Shown in pieces: positions 1-9,162 of a stretch of 64,000 bases of DNA (within the stretch, counting starts at the first letter, position 1; every line of letters begins with the position of its first letter). Source of the DNA: Frondihabitans sp. 762G35 (GTDB lineage: Bacteria > Actinomycetota > Actinomycetes > Actinomycetales > Microbacteriaceae); contig NZ_CP014619.1 in assembly GCF_002074055.1 (NCBI RefSeq), positions 496,001 through 560,000 on the forward strand, read 5' to 3'. The notes below the pieces were generated by a model. That model ran no database searches and was not told the DNA's origin. It saw only the letters and a list, made by a program, of their open reading frames with translations. A program made the position numbers and the translations under genes.

Positions 1-1
1 G

Positions 2-586
2 TTCCGCATCGACGTGCGCGACGGCGACGGCTCCCGGATCCTCGGCGATCCATCGGGAGATGTTCGCCTTCGCCTCGATGTCGGCGGCTCGCTCGGGCTG
101 CCCGGCGATGCGTCCCTGCCCGCGGTCGTCGACCGCCGCGGACTCGACCTCAGCCCCCTCGATCCGGCCTCGGACGACGACGCCCTTTGGCTCGAGACGC
201 TCCTCTGGCCGGGTCAGGACGACCGCGTCGATCTCCTGCGTCGGGCCGTCGCCATCGCGCGGCAGGAGCCGGCCACCGTCACCCGGGGCGACGCCGTCGA
301 CGGCCTGGACGCCCTCGTCCGCGCCGCACCCGCGGGAGCCGTCCCCGTGGTGATCACCTCCGGCACGCTGGTCTACCTCCCGGGGGCGCGGCGGCAGGCC
401 TTCGTCGACCGGGTGGGGGCGCTCGGCGTGCGGTGGATCTCGTACGAGAAGACGGGACTGCTGGAGGGGGTCCAGGCGACCCTCCCGGATCCTGCGATCG
501 CCGACGGCTGGTTCGCGACCCTCGCTCTCGACGGGCGCGCGATCGCCGTCGGCGACGCGCACGGGACGCGGCTCCGCGCCCTCTGA
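2..586 (+). CDS. DUF2332 family protein, C-terminal part
   Basis: This is the end of a protein that begins before the window; the open frame is readable from base 2. The visible part matches the C-terminal half of the DUF2332 family as I know it, including the typical stretches LPAVVDRRGLDLSPLD, LLWPGQDDR and VRWISYEK. DUF2332 proteins are cytoplasmic and of unknown function, widespread in Actinobacteria. The frame ends at a TGA at 584-586, about 100 bp before the next gene. I cannot judge its start or full length. No function is assigned. Confidence 0.8.
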   Translation, partial: FRIDVRDGDGSRILGDPSGDVRLRLDVGGSLGLPGDASLPAVVDRRGLDLSPLDPASDDDALWLETLLWPGQDDRVDLLRRAVAIARQEPATVTRGDAVDGLDALVRAAPAGAVPVVITSGTLVYLPGARRQAFVDRVGALGVRWISYEKTGLLEGVQATLPDPAIADGWFATLALDGRAIAVGDAHGTRLRAL

Positions 587-690
587 GCGGCCACCGACCC
601 CGACCGGGCGGCAAGTCGCGCGACGTGCGCCCGTCCTCCGTCGGCGAGCGGCCTCGCCGCCCTAGGATGTGCGGGACCGAAGGGCGATCG

Positions 691-963
691 ATGCGAGACG
701 AGCAGGCGGGTGGACTCACCGAGCGTGAGCGCCGCATCCTCGATTTCGAGCAGGATGCCCCGGCCCTTCCCGCCCGGAAGGCCGTCGCCATCCGGAGCGA
801 GCTGGGCCTCACGCCGCCTCGATACCAGCAACTCCTCGGTTCCCTCATAGAAAAACCCGATGCACTGGCGTACGCCCCGATGCTCGTCGGACGACTCCTC
901 CGTCTCCGCGAGACCCGGGCGGACGCCCGACGGGCCCGTACCTTCGGGCACTCGACCCGCTGA
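691..963 (+). CDS. DUF3263 family protein
   Basis: A 90-residue protein of unknown function. The DUF3263 core spans about residues 8-75 (LTERERRILDFE at its start, then RYQQLLGSLI and PMLVGRLLRLRE). The family is short, all-helical and found in actinobacteria and their phages; a DNA-binding role is often suspected but not shown. I chose the ATG at 691 because the open frame upstream is a GC-rich extension with no family similarity. The next gene starts 22 bp after the stop, so the two are probably cotranscribed. A second DUF3263 gene lies in the prophage at 17,829-18,065. Confidence 0.8.
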   Translation: MRDEQAGGLTERERRILDFEQDAPALPARKAVAIRSELGLTPPRYQQLLGSLIEKPDALAYAPMLVGRLLRLRETRADARRARTFGHSTR

Positions 964-984
964 CCCACGGAAGACCGCACACCC

Positions 985-1611
985 ATGGCCAAGTTCCCGC
1001 CCGATCGTTTCGACGGGGTCCCCGACTCCCTGCAGCGCGTCGGTGCGCACCGGTCCGGGAGGCGCTCGCACCACGGCCTCATCGTCTTCGCCTGGGCCGC
1101 TCTCGCCACGGGCCTGCTCGTGGGTGCGGGAGTGCTCGCCCTCAACGTGCTGAACAACGGCACGCAGTTCACCGCTGGCGGCGGCACCACGACCGGCGTC
1201 ACCTCGCCGAAGCCGTCGGCCTCGGCGTCCACGCCCTCGTCGTCCTCCCCCTCCGCGTCGTCGCCCGCCGCCTCCTCGGCGCCGACGCCCTCGGTCACCC
1301 CGCTGACCGACCCGACCCAGATCGACTCGACCGTGACGAAGATCACCGTCCTCAACGGCACGACGACCAGGGGCCTCGCCGCCAACGCCGCGACGACGCT
1401 GCGGAACGGCGGCTGGGTCGTCGCCAGCCAGGGCAACACCACCTCGACGGCTCCGTCGTCGGTCGTCTACTACTCGACCACGGCGCCCGCGAACCAGTCG
1501 ATCGCGCTCGGCATCGCGCAGAAGCTCGGGATCGCCAGCGTCCAGCCGAGCACGGCGTTCCCGAACGCGGCGGTCGCCGTCGTGCTGGGGCCCGACTACA
1601 CGCTGAAGTAA
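985..1611 (+). CDS. LytR C-terminal domain (LytR_C) membrane protein
   Basis: A 208-residue protein with a basic N-terminus, one membrane segment at about residues 34-54 (LIVFAWAALATGLLVGAGVLAL), a Ser/Thr/Pro-rich linker (about 70-112) and a C-terminal LytR_C domain (about 118-208, starting ITVLNGTTTRGLA). LytR_C domains occur at the end of LytR-CpsA-Psr ligases or alone behind a membrane anchor, as here; their role at the cell surface is unclear. It follows the DUF3263 gene closely and is followed by a strong terminator at 1,690-1,716. Confidence 0.8.
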   Translation: MAKFPPDRFDGVPDSLQRVGAHRSGRRSHHGLIVFAWAALATGLLVGAGVLALNVLNNGTQFTAGGGTTTGVTSPKPSASASTPSSSSPSASSPAASSAPTPSVTPLTDPTQIDSTVTKITVLNGTTTRGLAANAATTLRNGGWVVASQGNTTSTAPSSVVYYSTTAPANQSIALGIAQKLGIASVQPSTAFPNAAVAVVLGPDYTLK

Positions 1612-1689
1612 GAGGCTCAGCCGGCCGGGTGTCGGGCCGCACGTGACGGTCAGGGGCGCGCCAGGTTACGGCCGTGTTAAAACCTGGCC

Positions 1690-1716
1690 CCGGGCATCCT
1701 GCGGGCCCGGTTTTTT
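1690..1716 (+). terminator. Rho-independent terminator after the LytR_C gene
   Basis: A 6-bp GC stem (CCGGGC/GCCCGG) is followed directly by six T. The loop contains the word GCATCCTGC, which recurs through the host part of the window. Confidence 0.8.
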
Positions 1717-1818
1717 CGTGACGGGGTACAGTTTTCGCCCCTCCGTGTCATTACTATCTGGAACCAGTCGCCTCAGCACCAGGGCTGGCGCCGCACGGAA
1801 CACAGCAGGGAGTACGCA

Positions 1819-2022
1819 ATGGCCAACGGAACCGTGAAGTGGTTCAACGCTGAAAAAGGCTACGGTTTCATCACCGTCGAGGGGGGCGGGCAGGATGTCT
1901 TCGTCCACTACTCGGCGATCGACATGAGCGGGTACAAGGTCCTCGAGGAGGGTCAGGCCGTCGTGTTCGAGGTCGGGACCGGCAACAAGGGGCCGCAGGC
2001 GGAGGGCGTCCGTCTCGCTTAG
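1819..2022 (+). CDS. cspA: Cold-shock protein, CspA family
   Basis: A 67-residue single cold-shock domain, the usual length. RNP1 (KGYGFI, residues 14-19) and RNP2 (VFVHYSA, residues 28-34) are both intact. Proteins of this type bind single-stranded RNA and DNA and melt RNA structure during cold or rapid growth. An untranslated leader of about 55-60 nt is likely, because a TACTAT -10-like box lies near 1,750; long leaders are typical of cold-shock genes. The ATG is preceded by a purine-rich ribosome site (cagggagt). The gene sits alone between the terminator at 1,690 and the groEL control region. Confidence 0.93.
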   Translation: MANGTVKWFNAEKGYGFITVEGGGQDVFVHYSAIDMSGYKVLEEGQAVVFEVGTGNKGPQAEGVRLA

Positions 2023-2132
2023 CCGATCACGCTCGTGGGAACGCCGTCCGGCCGAGCCGGGCGGCGTTCCTTCATGCCCGGTGCGTGTTCGCTCCGCGTC
2101 CGGCGCGGGTGCCGCGAGTGCGCCCGTCGTCA

Positions 2133-2159
2133 CTTGCACTCGCCTCGGCAGAGTGCCAG
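2133..2159 (+). promoter_or_regulatory. CIRCE element 1 (imperfect) overlapping the groEL promoter
   Basis: Arms CTTGCACTC and GAGTGCCAG are separated by 9 bp, with one mismatch in the arms. CIRCE is the operator of the heat-shock repressor HrcA. A TTGCAC box (2,134-2,139), a 17-bp spacer and CAGAAT (2,157-2,162) form a probable sigma-A promoter lying across this element. Confidence 0.8.
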
Positions 2160-2165
2160 AATCAA

Positions 2166-3871
<1,706 letters not shown>

Positions 3872-3891
3872 GTCCGAGCTGATGCGTGAAG

Positions 3892-3921
3892 GCCGGTTCC
3901 CCCTCGGGGGAGCCGGCTTTT
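3892..3921 (+). terminator. Terminator after groEL
   Basis: An 11-12 bp GC-rich hairpin with one wobble pair is followed by TTTT, 20 bp after the groEL stop. Confidence 0.75.
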
Positions 3922-3995
3922 CGCGTGTGCGCTGGGGGTGCGTGCGGTGGGGCGGGCAGGGTGGCCGGCGCGGGCACGGGGTGCGCGCCGTAACT

Positions 3996-4890
3996 CAGGA
4001 AGTCGGGGCGGGGCATCCTGCGGTGCGTGCCGGTGGCGGAGGTTCTTCCTGCATCACGTGCTGCGCAGGAGCTATGTTCCTGAGTTGTGTTGCCGCGTCC
4101 TGCGGTGGGTGTGCGTGCGGGACGGGGGTGGCGATGTTGCTTCGGCAGGAAGTCTGGGCCGGGCATCCTGCGTTGCGTGCCCGCGAGAGCGGTCTTTCCT
4201 GCATGGAGCGTCTCGCAGGAGCCGCGCTCCTGCGTTGTGGCGCGGAGGTCCTGCTTTACGGGCGGGCGCGTCGGGCGGTGAGACCGCGTCGCCCGCATCG
4301 CACGGATGCGCGGCACGGGGGCGGGGCGGTGGCGGGAACGTCGCTTCGGCAGGAAGTCTGGGCCGGGCATCCTGCGGTGCGTGCCGGTGGGGGAGGTTCT
4401 TCCTTCGTTAGGTGCTGTGCAGGAGCTGTGTTCCTGCGTTGTGTCGCGGGGGCCCTGTCTTACGGGCGGGCGCGTTATCCGGCGGCACCGCGTCGTCGGC
4501 ATCGCGCGCGTGCGGCACGGGGGTGGCCCTGGCGTCCGGGATGTTGCTTCGGCAGGAAGTCGGGGCGGGGCATCCTGCAGTGCGTGCCGGTGGGGGAGGT
4601 TCTTCCTTCGTTAGGTGCTGTGCAGGAGCCGCGTTCCTGCGTTGTGGCGCGGAGGTCCTGCTTTACGGGCGGGCGCGTCGGGCGGTGAGACCGCGTCGCC
4701 CGCATCGCACGGATGCGCGGCGCGGGGGCGGGGCGGTGGCGGGAACGTCGCTTCGGCAGGAAGTCGGGGCGGTGCATCCTGCGGTGCATGCCCGCGGGCA
4801 GGAGTTCTCCTGCGTTAAGCGTCTCGCAGGAGCCGTGTTCCGGCGTTGTGGCGCGGCGGTCCTGCGTCACGGGCCGGCGCGACGGGCCGC
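3996..4890. repeat. Intergenic array of about 204-bp degenerate tandem repeats rich in CCTGC palindromes
   Basis: Five units begin with CAGGAAGTC at 3,996, 4,146, 4,350, 4,553 and 4,757, giving spacings of 150, 204, 203 and 204 bp; the first and last units are incomplete. Each unit carries GCATCCTGC near its start and a hairpin of the form CAGGAG-NNNNN-TTCCTG around its middle, plus further TCCTGC or GCAGGA words in alternating orientation. Units 2 and 4 are nearly identical over their last 120 bp, whereas units 3 and 4 match over their first 60 bp, so the copies have exchanged sequence. A 203-bp and a 150-bp step break any reading frame, and I see no ribosome sites, so open frames across it are not credible genes. 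It fills the whole gap between the convergent groEL and histidine-kinase genes. Function unknown. Confidence 0.85.
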
Positions 4891-4903
4891 GGCTCGGGAC
4901 GGG

Positions 4904-6610
4904 TCAGGACGACTGCACGGCGGGGCGCGGCGCGGACGCGACGCGGGGCGGGGAGCCGGGGGTGAGCTGCTCCGGCACGAGGGGGAAGCCGACGCGGAAC
5001 GTCGCCCCGCCGCCGGGGGTGTCGAAGACGTCGACCTCGCCGCGGTGCGCGGCCACGATGCCGGAGACGATCGCGAGGCCGAGGCCGCTGCCGCCGGTGT
5101 CGCGGGTGCGGGAGGTGTCCGCGCGCCAGAAGCGCTGGAAGATCTTCTCGCGGATCTGCGGCGGGATGCCCTCGCCGTGGTCGATGACGTCGATGGTCGC
5201 CATGCCGCGGCCCGGATCGGCCTGGACGGCGAGCTCGATGGGGGAGTCGGAGTCGGTGAACCGCATCGCGTTGCCCATGAGGTTGGTGACCACCTGCCGG
5301 ATCTTGTTCTCCTCGCCGAGCACGACGGGGCTCGAGGCGTGATCGCTCAGCGGGTTGTCGGCGAAGTCGTCCGCGGCTCCTGCGGTCTCGCCCGTGGCCC
5401 GGGCGCGGCGGCTGCGGAGCCGCGCCAGCGTCGCTCCGGCGAAGGCGATGGGGCCGGTGACGTTGGCGGCGTTCTGCGCGTCGGGAAGCAGCTCGGGCTC
5501 GATCGGGAGCTCGTCGCCGGGCTCCGCGACGGGCTCGCGCACGATGACGCGGATCTCACGGTCGGTGTTGGAGGCCATCGTGTCTAGGGCCGAGTCGCGG
5601 GCGATCGTGACGAGGTCGACGGGGCCGAGCTCGAGCGGCTTGGACTCGTCGAGGCGGGCCAGCTGCAGGAGGTCCTGCACGAGGCCGCCCATGCGGATGG
5701 CCTCCTTCTCGATGCGGTCCATGGCCTGGGCGACGTCTTCGGGCTTCGTCAGGGCGCCCATCCGGTAGAGCTCGGCGTAGCCCCGCAGCGAGACGAGCGG
5801 CGTGCGGAGCTCGTGGCTGGCGTCGCCGACGAACCGCCGCATCTGGTCGATCGTCTTCGCGCGGTCGTCGAACGCCGAGTCGATCCTGTTCAGCATCGTG
5901 TTGAGCGAGCGGTTGAGGCGGCCGACCTCGGTGTTCGGCGTCGTCGCGTCGAGCCGCTGGCTGAAGTCGCCGTCGGCGAAGCGCGCGGCCGTGTCTTCGA
6001 CGTCGCGCAGGGGCGCGAAGGTCGAGGTGACCAGGAGCCGCGTGAGCGCCGCCCCGAGGACGATCACCGAGAGTCCGAACCCGAGGAAGATGAAGGTGAA
6101 GCGCGCGATCGTGTTGTTCGTCTGCGCCAGGTTCGTGCCGGTGATGACGGTGTAGTACCCGGTCGCGTTCGTGGACTGGTTAGTCAGCGTCTCCTGGATC
6201 GCGAAGAGCCGCCACTCCTGGGAGTGGTCGGCGTTGAACGCGGTGGAGATGCCGACGAGGCTCTGGATGTCGGAGGCGCCCGAGATCGCGAGCTGAGGGG
6301 CGGACCCGGTCGGGAGGTCGCGCTCGTTGTCGCAGAGGCGCCGCCCCGTCGAGTCGAAGATCGCCAGGTAGCTGGTCGGCTTGTAGCCGAAGTTCGCTGT
6401 GCAGTACGAGTCGTCGAGGGTGAACGTGGTCGTGTTGCGCGCCGCGATCGGGAGGTTCTCGTTGACCTGCGTGTAGAGGTAGGTGCTCAGCACCGTCATG
6501 GTGCCGAGCCCCGCGACGAGGAGCCCGAGGGTCACCAGAGTCACCGTGATTCCGGTGATCTTGGTGCGGATGGAGATCTCGTTCCACCACTGGGACAGAC
6601 GCCTGTGCAT
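4904..6610 (-). CDS. Sensor histidine kinase (PhoR/TcrY-like) with an insertion in the ATPase domain
   Basis: A 568-residue membrane kinase paired with the response regulator upstream at 6,674. Transmembrane segments are at about residues 18-46 and 171-194, enclosing an extracytoplasmic sensor domain of about 125 residues. A HAMP domain (195-247), HisKA with phosphoacceptor H266 in SHELRTP, and HATPase_c follow, with N447 in the N box, DHGEGI at 477-482 and GGSGLGLAI at 506-514. The family norm is about 480-500 residues; the excess is mainly an Ala/Glu/Pro-rich insert at about 360-428, between the start of the ATPase fold and the N box. The stimulus cannot be read from the sequence. The ATG at 6,610 lies 63 bp after the regulator stop, so the pair forms an operon. 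Confidence 0.9.
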   Translation of the reverse strand: MHRRLSQWWNEISIRTKITGITVTLVTLGLLVAGLGTMTVLSTYLYTQVNENLPIAARNTTTFTLDDSYCTANFGYKPTSYLAIFDSTGRRLCDNERDLPTGSAPQLAISGASDIQSLVGISTAFNADHSQEWRLFAIQETLTNQSTNATGYYTVITGTNLAQTNNTIARFTFIFLGFGLSVIVLGAALTRLLVTSTFAPLRDVEDTAARFADGDFSQRLDATTPNTEVGRLNRSLNTMLNRIDSAFDDRAKTIDQMRRFVGDASHELRTPLVSLRGYAELYRMGALTKPEDVAQAMDRIEKEAIRMGGLVQDLLQLARLDESKPLELGPVDLVTIARDSALDTMASNTDREIRVIVREPVAEPGDELPIEPELLPDAQNAANVTGPIAFAGATLARLRSRRARATGETAGAADDFADNPLSDHASSPVVLGEENKIRQVVTNLMGNAMRFTDSDSPIELAVQADPGRGMATIDVIDHGEGIPPQIREKIFQRFWRADTSRTRDTGGSGLGLAIVSGIVAAHRGEVDVFDTPGGGATFRVGFPLVPEQLTPGSPPRVASAPRPAVQSS

Positions 6611-6673
6611 AGGCGGTCAGGATAGCCGTGCGGGCTGGGAGCCCGGGAACTGCGCCCCGGGGCTCCTGCCGTC

Positions 6674-7366
6674 TCAGGCCTTGGAGGCCTTGAGCATGTA
6701 GCCGAAGCCGCGCTTCGTCTGGATGATCGGCTCGGCCGAGAACTGGTCGAGCTTGCGGCGCAGGTAGGAGATGTAGCTCTCGACGATGCCGGCGTCGCCG
6801 TTGAAGTCGTACTCCCAGACGTGGTCGAGGATCTGGGCCTTCGACAGCACGCGGTTGGGGTTGAGCATCAGGTAGCGCAGGAGCTTGAACTCCGTCGGGC
6901 TGAGCTCGATCGCGGTGTCGCCGATGGTGACCTCGTGGGTGTCCTGGTCCATCGTGAGCTCGCCGGTGCGGATGATCGCGTCTTCGTCTTCGTTCATGGT
7001 GCGGCGGAGGATCGCCTTGATGCGCGCGACGATCTCGTCGAGGCTGAACGGCTTGGTGACGTAGTCGTCGCCGCCGACGGTGAGGCCGGTGATCTTGTCT
7101 TCCGTGTCGTCTTTCGCCGTGAGGAAGAGGATCGGTGACGTGTAACCCGACGAGCGGAGGCGCTTGGTGACGCCGAAGCCGTTCATGTCGGGGAGCATCA
7201 CGTCGAGGATGATCAGGTCGGGCTCCTCTTCGAGGACCGCGGAGATCGCCTGGGCACCGTTGCCGACGGCCCGCACGGCGAAGCCGGCGAAGCGGAGGCT
7301 CGTGGTGAGCAGATCGCGGATGTTGGGCTCGTCGTCGACGATCAGGATCTTGGGGCCATCACTCAT
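6674..7366 (-). CDS. OmpR-family response regulator (PhoP-like)
   Basis: A 230-residue regulator: receiver domain (residues 5-120) with acidic pocket D11/D12, phosphoacceptor D55 in DVMLPD, and K105 in TKPFS, then a winged-helix OmpR-type DNA-binding domain (about 135-228) including LSPTEFKLLRYLM. By recall it resembles mycobacterial PhoP throughout. It is the first gene of a two-gene operon with the histidine kinase and probably controls transcription in response to that sensor. Its target genes are not evident here. Confidence 0.92.
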   Translation of the reverse strand: MSDGPKILIVDDEPNIRDLLTTSLRFAGFAVRAVGNGAQAISAVLEEEPDLIILDVMLPDMNGFGVTKRLRSSGYTSPILFLTAKDDTEDKITGLTVGGDDYVTKPFSLDEIVARIKAILRRTMNEDEDAIIRTGELTMDQDTHEVTIGDTAIELSPTEFKLLRYLMLNPNRVLSKAQILDHVWEYDFNGDAGIVESYISYLRRKLDQFSAEPIIQTKRGFGYMLKASKA

Positions 7367-7483
7367 GCAGTGATTATCTGCGCGAAGCCTAAGCGTTGCC
7401 TGTGAGGAGTGCGAACGGCGGGTGGTAGCGCGCTGGCCGCCCGGCGCACGGTCGATGACGGATCGCGGCGGGGCGGAAGGGGT

Positions 7484-9118
7484 CTACGCGGCCAGGGCGG
7501 GCGAGTCGAGGATCGTGTAGCTGTAGCCCTGCTCGGCGAGGAACCGCTGCCGGTTCTGCGCGAAGTCCTGATCGACGGTGTCGCGCGAGACGAGCGTGTA
7601 GAACGACGCCGGCAGGCCGGATTTCTTGGGGCGCAGGAGCCGCCCGAGTCGCTGGGCCTCCTCCTGCCGCGAGCCGTACGACCCGGAGACCTGGATGGCC
7701 ACCGTCGCCTCGGGCAGGTCGACGGAGAAGTTGGCGACCTTCGAGACGACGAGCACCTTCACCTCGCCGTCGCGGAACGCCTGGTAGAGCCGCTGCCTCT
7801 CGTCGACCGAGGTCGACCCGGTCAGCTTCGGGGCGTCGAGCGCCTCGGCGAGCTCGTCGATCTGGTCGAGGTACTGGCCGATCACGAGGATCTGTTCGCC
7901 CCGGTGCTTCTCGACGAGCTGCTTCACGACGTCGAGCTTGATCGGCGCCGTGGCGGCCAGGCGGTAGCGCTCGTCGTCGGCGGACGCCGCGTACTCGAGC
8001 CGTGCCTCCTGCGGGAGGTCCACGCGGACCTCGTAGCAGCTCGCGGGGGAGATGAAGCCCTGGGCCTCGATCTCCTTCCAGGGGGCGTCGAAGCGCTTGG
8101 GGCCGATGAGGCTGAAGACGTCGCCCTCGCGGCCGTCCTCGCGGACGAGCGTGGCCGTCAGACCGAGGCGGCGTCGCGCCTGCAGCTCGGCCGTGAGCTT
8201 GAAGACGGGCGCCGGGAGCAGGTGCACCTCGTCGTAGACGACGAGACCCCAGTCGAGCGCGTCGAGGAGGGAGAGATGCGTGTACTTGCCCGCCCGACGG
8301 GCGGTCAGGATCTGGTAGGTCGCGATCGTGACCGGCTTGATCTCCTTCACGGCGCCGGAGTACTCGCCGATCTCGTCCTCCGTCAGCGACGTCCGCTTGA
8401 GGAGCTCGTCGCGCCACTGCCGCGCCGAGACCGTGTTGGTGACCAGGATGAGGGTGGTCGTCTTGGCCTCCGCCATCGCCCCGGCGCCCACGAGGGTCTT
8501 GCCGGCGCCGCAGGGCAGGACGACGACGCCCGAGCCGCCCGCGAAGAAGTTGTCGACCGCCTGCTGCTGGTAGCCGCGGAGGTGCCAGTCGGCCGTGTCG
8601 AGGTCGATCTGGTGCGGGGTCCCGGGGGTGTAACCGGCGTGGTCCTCGGCCGGCCAGCCGAGCTTGATCAGCTGCTGCTTGACCTCGCCCCGAGCCCAGT
8701 CGGCCAGCTCGTAGACGTCGTCGCTCCGCTTGCCGGTGAGCAGCTCGGCGATCTTCTTGTTGCGGGACACCTCGCGGAGCACGGCGGTGTCGGTGCCGCG
8801 CAGGAGGAGCTGGTCGCCGTCGCGCTCGATCACGATGCGGCCGTAGCGGGCTACCGTCTCGCCGATGTCGACCGTGACGCTCTGCGGCACCGGGAACTTG
8901 GAGTACTTCTCGAGCGTGCCGAGCATGTCGTCTGCGGTGTGGCCGGCGGCGCGCGCGTTCCACAGGCCGAGGCGCGTGATGCGGTACGTGTGCACGTGCT
9001 CGGGGGCGCGTTCGAGCTCGGCGAACACGCTGAGATCGTGTCGTGCGTCCTCCGCGTCGGGGTGGGCGACTTCGAGGAGCACGGTGCGATCGCTCTGGAC
9101 GATCAGGGGGCCTGTCAC
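7484..9118 (-). CDS. DNA repair helicase, XPB/ERCC3 type
   Basis: A 544-residue superfamily 2 helicase, about the length of mycobacterial XPB. Visible elements are an N-terminal damage-recognition-like domain, Walker A (PCGAGKT), DEVH box (VVYDEVH), motif III-like TAT (LGLTATLVRED) and C-terminal motifs ending in QEEAQRLGRLLRPK. Known family members unwind DNA 3' to 5' using ATP and are thought to act in repair. The much longer open frame is a shadow of the neighbour; the GTG at 9,118 gives the family N-terminus TGPLIVQSD. The partner gene at 9,163-11,037 ends 44 bp upstream, so the two are probably cotranscribed. Confidence 0.92.
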   Translation of the reverse strand: MTGPLIVQSDRTVLLEVAHPDAEDARHDLSVFAELERAPEHVHTYRITRLGLWNARAAGHTADDMLGTLEKYSKFPVPQSVTVDIGETVARYGRIVIERDGDQLLLRGTDTAVLREVSRNKKIAELLTGKRSDDVYELADWARGEVKQQLIKLGWPAEDHAGYTPGTPHQIDLDTADWHLRGYQQQAVDNFFAGGSGVVVLPCGAGKTLVGAGAMAEAKTTTLILVTNTVSARQWRDELLKRTSLTEDEIGEYSGAVKEIKPVTIATYQILTARRAGKYTHLSLLDALDWGLVVYDEVHLLPAPVFKLTAELQARRRLGLTATLVREDGREGDVFSLIGPKRFDAPWKEIEAQGFISPASCYEVRVDLPQEARLEYAASADDERYRLAATAPIKLDVVKQLVEKHRGEQILVIGQYLDQIDELAEALDAPKLTGSTSVDERQRLYQAFRDGEVKVLVVSKVANFSVDLPEATVAIQVSGSYGSRQEEAQRLGRLLRPKKSGLPASFYTLVSRDTVDQDFAQNRQRFLAEQGYSYTILDSPALAA

Positions 9119-9162
9119 AACGGCCCAGTCTATGCGCGGGGGCTGGGAGCGGCGGCGGCCGG

